A DNA stretch of 39,238 nt. It comes from a virus. This document shows, one piece after another, positions 29,728-36,150 of the stretch; positions within the stretch are counted from its first letter, which is position 1, and each line of letters starts with the position of its first letter. Both the position numbers and the translations under genes were made by a program. The notes under the pieces are model-generated. The model ran no database searches. It saw only the letters and a list, made by a program, of their open reading frames with translations, and was not told the DNA's origin. The stretch spans positions 1 to 39,238 of IMG/VR virus record IMGVR_UViG_3300046616_000273; one strand, written 5' to 3'.

Positions 29728-31079
29728 AGGTGCGCCGCCAGTCCGCGGTTCGCGCGGCGTTCGGTCGGCTTCGGCTGTGCCCATGCGCGGTCCAGGTTCT
29801 CGAACCGTACCTGCTCGCCCACGTACGCCAGCGCGACGCGGCCGGGCTTGCCCTGGCGGCATAGTGCCACGTCGACCTCGCACACGCCGATGTCAAGGCT
29901 ATCCGGGTTATACACCTCGTCGCGGTACAGGAAGACCACGGCGTCGGCGTCCTGCTCGATCGACCCGGAGTCGCGCAGGTCCGAGGGGATCGGGCGCTTA
30001 TTCGGCCGCTCTTCGAGCTTGCGGTTCAGCTGGGACAGCAGCAGGATCCCGATGCCCAGCTCCTTGGCCAGCGCCTTCAGGCCGCGCGTGATCCCCTCGA
30101 TCTGCGCATTGCGGTTGTCGCCGTCGCCGTCCATCAGCTGCAGGTAATCGACCACCAGGAGGTCCAAGCCGTGCTTGCGCTTGACCAGCTTGGCCTTCAT
30201 CCGGACATCGATGAGGCGCAGGCCGCCCTGGTCATCCTGGTGCAGCTTCATCCCGCCGATCTTCACCATGGCGTTGGTCAAGCCGGCCCAGTCCCCCTCC
30301 GTCATCATCGTAGGCTTCAGGACGTGCTCGAGTGGGATGCGCCCCAGGCTGGCTAGGTTACGGTCGTGCAGCTGCGACTTCGGCATTTCCATCGACAGGA
30401 CCAGCGCCGAGTGGTCGAATGCCACATTGCATGCGATATTCAGCGCCAGCGCGGTCTTGCCCATCTTCGGGCGCGCGGCCAGCACGATCAGCTCGCCGCG
30501 GCGGATCCCGCCGTTCAGCTTGTCGTCCAGGGCCGGGAACCCGGTCGATATCGCCTTGACCTCGCCGCTCTCGCGGCGCTGCAGCTCCTCGATGTGCGCG
30601 GTCAGGTCGTCCCTGGCCAGCGTCGGCTCGACACGCATGCGCGCCTGCGCCAGCTTCTCCAGCTGCGACGAGGCCTGGTCGACCAGGGCCGCGGACTCGT
30701 CCGGAGAAGTGGCCGCAGCCTCGGCCATTTCCCGGCCAAGCCGGATCAGGCCGCGCTTCATGGCCTTGTCGCGCACGATCGCGGCGTAGCGGCCGATGTT
30801 CGCCGCCGACGGCGTGTTCTGCGCCATCTTGTTCAGGTAAGGCAAACAGTCGGCGACCTGGCCGCGCAGCGCGTCGCCCAGCGAGATCACGTCGCAGCTG
30901 CGCCCTGCGTGCAGGTTGCGCATCAGTTCGCGGAAGATCACGGCGTGGTCGGACAGGTAGAAATGCTCGGCGCGCAGGTCGCCCAGGCGATCGACCGCGT
31001 CATTGTCCCGCAACAGCGCGCCGATCACGCTCTGCTCGCTCTCGACGCTATGCGGTGGGGGCTTGATGTCGTTGCTCAT
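29724..31079 (-). CDS. dnaB: Replicative DNA helicase, DnaB-like
   Basis: This 451-residue DnaB-family helicase unwinds phage DNA at the fork. The N-terminal DnaB domain is seen at about 8-105 (PPHSVESEQSVIGALLRDND, SAANIGRYAAIVRDKA). Then a linker, and the RecA-like ATPase with Walker A ARPKMGKT (202-209), Walker B LLVVDYLQL near 315, the DRNLASLGRIPLEHV block and the RPIPSDLRDSGSIEQDADAV motif. It follows the DUF1376 gene with a four-base overlap. Its position in the operon matches that of P or helicase genes in lambdoid phages. Confidence 0.95.
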   Translation of the reverse strand: MSNDIKPPPHSVESEQSVIGALLRDNDAVDRLGDLRAEHFYLSDHAVIFRELMRNLHAGRSCDVISLGDALRGQVADCLPYLNKMAQNTPSAANIGRYAAIVRDKAMKRGLIRLGREMAEAAATSPDESAALVDQASSQLEKLAQARMRVEPTLARDDLTAHIEELQRRESGEVKAISTGFPALDDKLNGGIRRGELIVLAARPKMGKTALALNIACNVAFDHSALVLSMEMPKSQLHDRNLASLGRIPLEHVLKPTMMTEGDWAGLTNAMVKIGGMKLHQDDQGGLRLIDVRMKAKLVKRKHGLDLLVVDYLQLMDGDGDNRNAQIEGITRGLKALAKELGIGILLLSQLNRKLEERPNKRPIPSDLRDSGSIEQDADAVVFLYRDEVYNPDSLDIGVCEVDVALCRQGKPGRVALAYVGEQVRFENLDRAWAQPKPTERRANRGLAAHL

Positions 31080-32080
31080 GCAGCTTCTTTCGATTCAGCG
31101 GTTTTCTGGGCTTGCTTGCCCTGGGTGGTCAGGAAGTACTCGCCGTTGGCATCGATCGCCCACAGCTTGAGGTAGTTGCGCTCGACGTAGTTGCGGAAGG
31201 CCTGGCGCCAGTTCGCCTGCTTGCTCCGTTCCTTGACGCCGCCTGGCCCGAAGCGACGCATGAACTCGACCCACGCCAGGGAGACGAAATCGACCGGGAG
31301 GTGGGCATCCTTCACGTAGTTCCACAGCGGCGTGTAGTCACGCACCGGACGCTCGCCCTTCGCCTTGCAGTCTTCAAGGAAGGTCTTCAACTCGATCCGG
31401 GGAGCCCGGCCCTTGGAGCCCCCGTCAGGGGGTTTGGGGGAATTTATAGATTGTCCCTGTCCCTCTCCCTGTCCCTTGGAGTCGCTTTCGCTTGCGACAC
31501 CATCGGGTGTTCCCTGCGACTTCTGGGCGTTGTCCCCGCCGACACCTTCACCCTGTCCCGGCGACGCCTTCAGGTTGTCGCTAGGGACAAACAGCGGTTG
31601 TCCCACGGGACAGCCAGCGCCCATCCATGCATCGAACTCAGGGAACGGGAGCTTTGTCCCGTGCCGCTCGTTGTGCTTCTTGATGCGCGCGCACTCCGTT
31701 TTCAGGCGCTGTCGCAGCTTTGCAAGCCAAGCCTCGTTTGCTTTCTCGGCGACGACGGCGTGGTACAGGCGGCCATCCGCGCACTTCACCCAGCCGCGCA
31801 GAGCACCAGCACGCACCTTCAGCCATTCCTTCACGACGCGGCCGTAGCCGGCATACTGGGCCAGGGCTTTGTCGTCATCGGGCAGGCTGGCAGCGGGTAC
31901 CTGGTGCCAGGACGCACACCACAGCAGGACCGCACAGCGGAACTCGTCGGCCTCGGAGGTTACCGCCAGGTCACTGTCGCGCAGGCGGACGACGTCAAGA
32001 GGCATGAACGCGAAGTCGCGCAGGTCGCAGTCGACAGGAGTAAGCGGCGCCGGCAACGTTCCGGTCTCGCGGGCCGTCAT
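31076..32080 (-). CDS. DUF1376 replication-initiation-like protein
   Basis: This 334-residue protein has an N-terminal DUF1376 domain (about 20-125: DFAFMPLDVVRLRDSDLAVT, CAVLLWCASWHQVPAASLPD, GWVKCADGRLYHAVVAEKAN), related to replication-initiator modules in phages. A Gly/Gln/Ser-rich linker (roughly 165-220, KGQGEGQGQ) joins a C-terminal helical domain (VDFVSLAWVEFMRRFG, KQANWRQAFRNYVERNYLKL) like primosomal DnaT/DnaI-type helicase-loading segments. It precedes dnaB, so it probably plays the lambda O part, binding the origin and recruiting helicase. ATG 32080 overlaps the upstream stop (ATGA). Confidence 0.87.
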   Translation of the reverse strand: MTARETGTLPAPLTPVDCDLRDFAFMPLDVVRLRDSDLAVTSEADEFRCAVLLWCASWHQVPAASLPDDDKALAQYAGYGRVVKEWLKVRAGALRGWVKCADGRLYHAVVAEKANEAWLAKLRQRLKTECARIKKHNERHGTKLPFPEFDAWMGAGCPVGQPLFVPSDNLKASPGQGEGVGGDNAQKSQGTPDGVASESDSKGQGEGQGQSINSPKPPDGGSKGRAPRIELKTFLEDCKAKGERPVRDYTPLWNYVKDAHLPVDFVSLAWVEFMRRFGPGGVKERSKQANWRQAFRNYVERNYLKLWAIDANGEYFLTTQGKQAQKTAESKEAA

Positions 32081-32292
32081 GAGGCGGCCGCCTCGGCCGC
32101 GCGCTGGGCGGCCTGGCACGCGTTTGCGCGGGAGCGCTCGACCCGCCGCGTGTGCCAGCCGTACTGCCAGTCGCGGATTGCCGGCGCGCCGGGGTTCATG
32201 TAGTGATCGTGGACGCCGCGACCTTCGTCGTAGGCTTGGGCGCCACGATCGAACTGCATGTCAGGGGTGACAACGGAGATCGACAGGTCCAT
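32077..32292 (-). CDS. Small hypothetical protein between cII-like and initiator genes
   Basis: This 71-residue polar protein (MDLSISVVTPDMQFDRGAQA, then HYMNPGAPAIRDWQYGWHTR) ends in an Ala-rich helix. I recognise no family. The ATG shares its A with the preceding TGA, and the end overlaps the next start by four bases, so it is certainly within the operon's reading continuity. Similar short proteins with a W-x-x-G-W-xx-RR pattern occur beside replication genes in other phages. Confidence 0.65.
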   Translation of the reverse strand: MDLSISVVTPDMQFDRGAQAYDEGRGVHDHYMNPGAPAIRDWQYGWHTRRVERSRANACQAAQRAAEAAAS

Positions 32293-32741
32293 CAATTTCC
32301 CGCCTTCTCGGCCATGCCGTTCACGCGCGCCAGCAGCTGCATCATCGGGCGGAATGCGGCAAAGGTTGCGGTCTCGATGCTCTTGAGCTCGTGCTGCTCG
32401 ATGCGGCCATCGGCCAGCGCCTTGTGCACCTCGGTGCCCAGGTCGCCCAGCTTCGACCAGATGTCCGTGGTCGCTTCCAGCACCGCCATATCGCTGGCCG
32501 GCTGCTCGTCGATCCTGGTGCACACGAAACCATGATTCTGGGCGAGCGCGTGCAGGACTGAATAGTCGCCAGTGATGCCCATGAGGCGGTCGGCGTCGTC
32601 CAGCGTCGGCTTGTTGGTGGTGCTGTTTGGGTTGGCCTTGTTCCGCAGGATCGTGGCCGACATACCCATGCGCGGGGCGAGCGATTCGCAGCCGCCGGGA
32701 GCAGCATGCACGGTCTGGTGGAAAGCGTCGAGGTGGTTCAT
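32292..32741 (-). CDS. cII: CII-family phage regulatory protein
   Basis: This 149-residue protein is of the phage CII regulatory family (Phage_CII_2). The N-terminal helix-turn-helix region is MNHLDAFHQTVHAAPGGCES then LAPRMGMSATILRNKANPNS, followed by the family motif PTLDDADRLMGITGDYSVLH. The C-terminal half is helical. In this class the protein activates or represses lysogeny genes; the exact target cannot be told here. It follows cro after 56 bp and precedes the replication genes, exactly where lambda places cII. AAGG upstream serves as the ribosome-binding site. Confidence 0.87.
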   Translation of the reverse strand: MNHLDAFHQTVHAAPGGCESLAPRMGMSATILRNKANPNSTTNKPTLDDADRLMGITGDYSVLHALAQNHGFVCTRIDEQPASDMAVLEATTDIWSKLGDLGTEVHKALADGRIEQHELKSIETATFAAFRPMMQLLARVNGMAEKAGN

Positions 32742-32797
32742 GCGAAAGCCTTACTAAAAAATGATGCCTGAAAAAATTAATAGCTGGACAATGTCGA

Positions 32798-33043
32798 TCA
32801 CTGGTCCACAGGACTGTTTGGCACGCCGACAATGGGTGGCATGAAGCGATCTGGATACAGAATCTGCATCTCGCTGATTTCGTTATCGAAATGCTGTGCT
32901 AATTTCTCAGCCAATTCCGTCGATGCTTTTTGTTTTCCGTTTTCCACACGCGACAAGTTGCCTGGGTCGATCGATACTGCGCGGCTGACCTCGACGATGG
33001 TCTGGCCCTTGCGCTCGCGAATCTGGCGAAGAGGTGATTTCAT
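32798..33043 (-). CDS. cro: Cro-like HTH repressor
   Basis: This 81-residue XRE-family DNA-binding protein starts MKSPLRQIRERKGQTIVEVS; the helix-turn-helix is VSRAVSIDPGNLSRVENGKQ (about 19-38). It is a single domain with a short Pro-rich tail, the normal build of a Cro. It is divergent from the CI-like repressor and its promoter lies in the shared operator region. No Shine-Dalgarno is seen before ATG 33043. It should favour the lytic pathway by shutting off cI and early transcription. Confidence 0.88.
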   Translation of the reverse strand: MKSPLRQIRERKGQTIVEVSRAVSIDPGNLSRVENGKQKASTELAEKLAQHFDNEISEMQILYPDRFMPPIVGVPNSPVDQ

Positions 33044-33063
33044 GTTGGGAAATAGTAAGAAAT

Positions 33064-33126
33064 TTGCGTACGACGCATATTACGACGGCTCGCAAATTTG
33101 CGCAATACGCTTTGCGTCAGCCGCAA
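33064..33126. promoter_or_regulatory. Immunity operators and PR-like promoter between cro and cI
   Basis: Three sites fit TTGCG-N5-CGCAA with at most two mismatches: 33064-33078 (TTGCGTACGACGCAT), 33098-33112 (TTGCGCAATACGCTT) and 33112-33126 (TTGCGTCAGCCGCAA). A degenerate fourth half-site is at 33081-33095. The first two are 34 bp apart centre to centre. A leftward promoter, TTGCGC (33105-33100), 17-bp spacer, TAATAT (33082-33077), is overlapped at both boxes and would drive cro and the replication genes. The rightward cI promoter is weaker and not certain. Confidence 0.8.
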
Positions 33127-33146
33127 GTTTGGCCGAGGATGCTCAA

Positions 33147-33857
33147 ATGACAATCGGCTCAACAATTCGGACGCTTCGCAAGGAGCGCGGCCTGACGCTC
33201 AACCAGCTCGCAGCAGAGATTGGTAGCGATGTAGGAAATCTGTCTCGCCTGGAGCGAGATCAGCAGGGATACAGTGACCAGGTGATCAGCAGGATCGCGA
33301 AGGCGCTGGATGTTCCTGTCGCCGCTCTGTTTGCGAAGGACAAGGAGCAGCGGGCGCTACTCATGAACCCTGAGCAAACGCGCGGGCTCTCGGTAGAGAC
33401 GTACACACCTGTTCAGGTAGTCGAGATGGAGAGCCCCGAGTTAACGGTTATTCCAGAGGTGCGTTTGAGGCTCACTGCGGGGATCAGCGGTGTGGAAGTC
33501 GAACCCGAACCATTTGACGGCTCGCGGACCACGGTCCCAACGGACTGGATTCAAAAACGTGGCTATCGTAGGGACAAGCTGGTCGCTGTTCGCATACGCG
33601 GCGAGAGTATGGAGCCTTCTCTATATGAAGGTGATCTGGTAATCGTCAATCTAGCCGATACCAAGCTCGTGGCTGGCGAAGTATACGCGGTAAATTATGA
33701 AGGCGAGCCGGTAATCAAGCGTCTCACGCGGGATGCCGGACAGTGGTGGTTGACGTCTGACCATCCTGATCAGCGTAAACACTATCGTCGCCAATGCAGC
33801 GGTAATGACTGCATTATTGTCGGACGAATCGTGAAGAAGGAAAGTGAAAGAATTTAA
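33147..33857 (+). CDS. cI: CI-type repressor with LexA-like autoprotease domain
   Basis: This 236-residue protein maintains lysogeny. The N-terminal XRE helix-turn-helix lies at about 5-58 (LTLNQLAAEIGSDVGNLSRL). The S24 domain has catalytic Ser154 (RGESMEPSLYEGDLVIVN) and Lys191 (GEPVIKRL). The probable cleavage site Ala111-Gly112 (RLTAGISG) is at the same residue numbers as in lambda CI, so induction by RecA after DNA damage is expected. ATG 33147 has GAGG eight bases upstream; the in-frame extension towards 32832 is not coding. The next gene overlaps its stop as TAATG. Confidence 0.96.
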   Translation: MTIGSTIRTLRKERGLTLNQLAAEIGSDVGNLSRLERDQQGYSDQVISRIAKALDVPVAALFAKDKEQRALLMNPEQTRGLSVETYTPVQVVEMESPELTVIPEVRLRLTAGISGVEVEPEPFDGSRTTVPTDWIQKRGYRRDKLVAVRIRGESMEPSLYEGDLVIVNLADTKLVAGEVYAVNYEGEPVIKRLTRDAGQWWLTSDHPDQRKHYRRQCSGNDCIIVGRIVKKESERI

Positions 33858-34138
33858 TGCTGTATTCGATTCAGCGATTGCGCGGCGCGCGGATCGCAGT
33901 TGTACTTGTAGAGAAACGTCAGTTGACTAGTGAACAGAGCGAACAACTGATCGCAGATCTTCAGTTTCAGTTTCAATATCCAGTTATGCTGGTTGCCGCC
34001 GATCAGGGACAATGGATAAATGCGAAAGCTATTGCTCAATTTGACGCCACCCCACATTTGTTCGATTTAATTGCACAGCGCGACGAAATCGAATGGCTTG
34101 AGATACCTGAGGCTGTAGAGCTTGACCCCCCATTTTAA
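33857..34138 (+). CDS. Hypothetical protein co-transcribed with cI
   Basis: This 93-residue soluble protein (ARIAVVLVEKRQLTSEQSEQ, FQFQYPVMLVAADQGQWINA, then ATPHLFDLIAQRDEIEWLEI) looks like a small alpha/beta fold. I know no function. Its ATG overlaps the cI stop (TAATG), so it should be made in the lysogen, as are rexA and rexB in lambda. It may modify repressor activity or give lysogeny-linked protection. Confidence 0.7.
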   Translation: MLYSIQRLRGARIAVVLVEKRQLTSEQSEQLIADLQFQFQYPVMLVAADQGQWINAKAIAQFDATPHLFDLIAQRDEIEWLEIPEAVELDPPF

Positions 34139-34160
34139 AGCAACACTGCCAAACGAGAAC

Positions 34161-34979
34161 ATGAAGAAATCATTTGCGCTGGCACTGGCATTGACGCTGT
34201 TCGCGGCAAGCACGACGGGCGCGCCGACACAAAAGAAAACTAAAGCAAACCTTGCCGCTGACCAGTCGCTTGCCTACGCTACCACGCCATTTGACGTGAA
34301 CAGCGAAGCTCTACCGAACCATTACCTTGGGCACAGCTGCAGCGACATCGCAAAGGCCGTCTTGTCGCTGAACCCCATGAAAGACGAATACGAGACGACG
34401 GCAGCCTTCCAAGAGAGAATCGCCAAGCTTGCCACGAGGCCGCTAATCGGCTCAGTAATGCTCGGCGGCTATCTCGCTTTTTTAGAAGAAGATCCGAGCG
34501 TCACATCGCAATATAATGCCGATACTGAAACTCTTTGGATCGGCGGTCATCCATCTTCTGGAAAAATTTTTGTTAATTCGTCCCCAATAACTTCTGTCCT
34601 GATCACGTCAAAAGTTACTTCACAATCGACCTACTCAGCGTCCAACGCTTACGGAAAAATAGTCGACGTTAAGAAAAGCCATTTGAACTCCTGTGCTCTA
34701 GCATTTCCACAATTTGGCTCGCCTATTAAGTTTTCAGATTATAAAACATCGGTGACGATGCCACCGACAGAAGCGCGCAACACCAAGGATAATATCGGGG
34801 TTTTATATATTGGCAGATTATCCCAACCTTATTGGGTTAAATATTCAGATTATCTAAAACCGACAATTGATAGTCCTCATGAGGCTTATTGGTCAGGAGA
34901 TACTCTAATTATGGACGATATACAAGTGTGGTTGTTCAATAAGGCTTCAGGCCGAATCCTGCAGAAAATTACGTTTTAA
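34161..34979 (+). CDS. Exported protein in the cI operon (lysogenic conversion candidate)
   Basis: This 272-residue protein has a classical Sec signal peptide, MKKSFALALALTLFAASTTG, with probable cleavage after GA (about residue 21). The mature part is soluble, with one Cys pair (HSCSDIAKAV and LNSCALAFPQ) that could form a disulphide, a Glu-rich region DEYETTAAFQERIAKL and beta-rich Ser/Thr segments. It ends WLFNKASGRILQKITF. I recognise no family. ATG 34161 was chosen for the signal peptide; the longer frame from 34122 is unlikely. It lies 22 bp after the preceding gene and before a strong terminator, so it is expressed with cI in lysogens. It may alter the envelope. Confidence 0.78.
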   Translation: MKKSFALALALTLFAASTTGAPTQKKTKANLAADQSLAYATTPFDVNSEALPNHYLGHSCSDIAKAVLSLNPMKDEYETTAAFQERIAKLATRPLIGSVMLGGYLAFLEEDPSVTSQYNADTETLWIGGHPSSGKIFVNSSPITSVLITSKVTSQSTYSASNAYGKIVDVKKSHLNSCALAFPQFGSPIKFSDYKTSVTMPPTEARNTKDNIGVLYIGRLSQPYWVKYSDYLKPTIDSPHEAYWSGDTLIMDDIQVWLFNKASGRILQKITF

Positions 34980-35000
34980 CCTCCCTCCAGCTCCCCAACA

Positions 35001-35024
35001 AGCCCGCACGCCGCGGGCTTTTTT
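35001..35024 (+). terminator. Intrinsic terminator of the cI operon
   Basis: A 7-bp stem AGCCCGC/GCGGGCT (35001-35007 with 35013-35019, 5-base loop) is followed by five more Ts (35020-35024). It ends the rightward cI transcript before the PL-like promoter. Confidence 0.9.
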
Positions 35025-35097
35025 GTTGTCGAAACACAACGACGGCCTTCACCCCCGGGCAGTGCATCGATCACGCAAGCACCTCAACGGCGCAAGT

Positions 35098-35145
35098 TTG
35101 CGCTTGACGCATAATTTATCGGTGCGTAATATGCGTTTTACGCAA
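35098..35145 (+). promoter_or_regulatory. PL-like promoter with two repressor operators
   Basis: TTGACG (35104-35109), a 17-bp spacer and TAATAT (35127-35132) form a strong rightward sigma-70 promoter. The operators TTGCGCTTGACGCAT (35098-35112) and ATGCGTTTTACGCAA (35131-35145) match those beside cro and sit in the same geometry: the -35 lies within the first and the -10 overlaps the second by two bases. CGCAAGTTTGCG (35091-35102) recalls CGCAAATTTGCG at 33091-33102. The CI repressor should silence this promoter in the lysogen. Confidence 0.85.
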
Positions 35146-35186
35146 ACACGGCACGACACCGGTCGAGCCGCACACTGGAGAGCACA

Positions 35187-35339
35187 ATGCGCCGTCCCTT
35201 CCTCATCACCGTACGTACCGCAACCACATGCATTACCTTCAGCGCCCTCGCTGTCTCGAGCGTCGGCGCCGCCCTGCTGACTGCTGACCTGCTGGGCGAC
35301 CAGCCTTTCAGCATCACCGTCGTTGCCGGCGTGCGTTGA
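35187..35339 (+). CDS. Small membrane-like protein, first gene of PL-like operon
   Basis: This 50-residue open frame starts at ATG 35187 with GGAG eight bases upstream, about 50 bp after the predicted transcription start. The sequence has a basic N-terminus (MRRPFLITVRTAT), a hydrophobic stretch (TFSALAVSSVGAALLTADLL) and a short tail. It may be a one-helix membrane protein. It ends one base before the next ATG. No family is recognised. The good ribosome-binding site and spacing support it. Confidence 0.55.
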   Translation: MRRPFLITVRTATTCITFSALAVSSVGAALLTADLLGDQPFSITVVAGVR

Positions 35340-35340
35340 G

Positions 35341-35532
35341 ATGGTCAGCGCCGAACCCGACCGCGCTGCGCTCGAGATCGCGCACCGCATGCTGTGCGTG
35401 ACCGCCTCCCTCGACGCGATGCTCCAGCACCCTACCCTCCAGATCGTCCTGCGCGCTGTCGCTCGTCGGCACATGCGGCGCCGCGCCCAGGTCGACCTAA
35501 AGAAGCTGCAGGCCAACGACCTCGACGAATAA
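35341..35532 (+). CDS. Small hypothetical helical protein
   Basis: This 63-residue, strongly helical protein (ALEIAHRMLCVTASLDAMLQ, then VLRAVARRHMRRRAQVDLKK) has a basic centre that could bind nucleic acid. ATG 35341 lies just after the preceding stop, so translation is probably coupled; no strong ribosome-binding site is visible. Function is unknown. Confidence 0.55.
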   Translation: MVSAEPDRAALEIAHRMLCVTASLDAMLQHPTLQIVLRAVARRHMRRRAQVDLKKLQANDLDE

Positions 35533-35551
35533 CCACGAACGACCCGTAGAT

Positions 35552-35932
35552 ATGTCCACCAACACCAAAACCTCTGCACGACACAATGGGACCCGCCAGC
35601 TCTCGCCTGACGAGATGGCGGCCGAGCGCGACGCGCGTCTTGAGCGCCTCCTTGAGCTGCTGGCCGTGCAGCGCATGTCCGGGCCGGACATCGCCGAAGC
35701 ACTGGGCATCAGCCGCCCGACCGCAAGCGAATACCTGCGGCGATTGGAAGCGACGGGTGACGCACGGCGCACTCTGGAGCGCGATAACTGCGGCCGCGAG
35801 CTGTGGATGATCGGCAGCGGCGAAGAATTCGCGAGCCCGGCCAGGATCGTGCCGGCGCGCCAGGTCGGTATGTGGCGCGACGCCCTGGTGGCGGCGCTGT
35901 TCGGGCCAGCGCGCCAGGAGGCTGCAGCATGA
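35552..35932 (+). CDS. Winged helix-turn-helix regulator
   Basis: This 126-residue protein contains a winged-HTH domain: RLERLLELLAVQRMSGPDIA (about 30-49), recognition helix ISRPTASEYLRRLEATGDAR and a wing ending ELWMIGSG. The DNA-binding fold resembles MarR/ArsR-like or DeoR-like N-terminal domains. The N-terminus is polar and the C-terminus (MWRDALVAALFGPARQ) a short helix. It lies in the early rightward operon, so it may repress or activate later steps. The gene shares ATGA with the next. Confidence 0.75.
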   Translation: MSTNTKTSARHNGTRQLSPDEMAAERDARLERLLELLAVQRMSGPDIAEALGISRPTASEYLRRLEATGDARRTLERDNCGRELWMIGSGEEFASPARIVPARQVGMWRDALVAALFGPARQEAAA

Positions 35933-36150
35933 TCACCGTAACCTGGAATGACGCAGCCGAGGCGCTGCCTGACGACGACACCCTGGTGCTGCTCGCGCTC
36001 AACGATGACGACGTTTGGCCGGGCTACCGCGACGGCGGCACCTGGCGCTACATCGACGCCATGCCGATCACCCGCGAGCGCGTGACACACTGGATGCCAC
36101 TGCCGGCGGCGCCGGTACCGCGCCAGGTTGAGGAAAGGGCAGCCGCATGA
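35929..36150 (+). CDS. DUF551 family protein
   Basis: This 73-residue protein belongs to DUF551, a small fold with the pattern W...LP(D)DD..V....N....GY.DG..W (here NDAAEALPDDDTLVLLALND, then VWPGYRDGGTWRYI) and the concluding VTHWMPLPAAP. DUF551 proteins are common in phage early regions; their function is unknown. It overlaps the HTH gene and the methyltransferase start by four bases each. Confidence 0.8.
   Translation: MITVTWNDAAEALPDDDTLVLLALNDDDVWPGYRDGGTWRYIDAMPITRERVTHWMPLPAAPVPRQVEERAAA

Noticed and set aside
28690-30147. 485-codon plus-strand frame opposite the second recombinase and helicase genes
   Set aside because: It is antisense to two clearly identified genes and has no recognisable domain.
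31435-31480. Short GTCCC-rich tandem repeats, considered as CRISPR or iterons
   Set aside because: They encode the Gly/Gln-rich linker of the DUF1376 protein and have no spacer-repeat structure. An origin function cannot be excluded, but nothing specific supports it.
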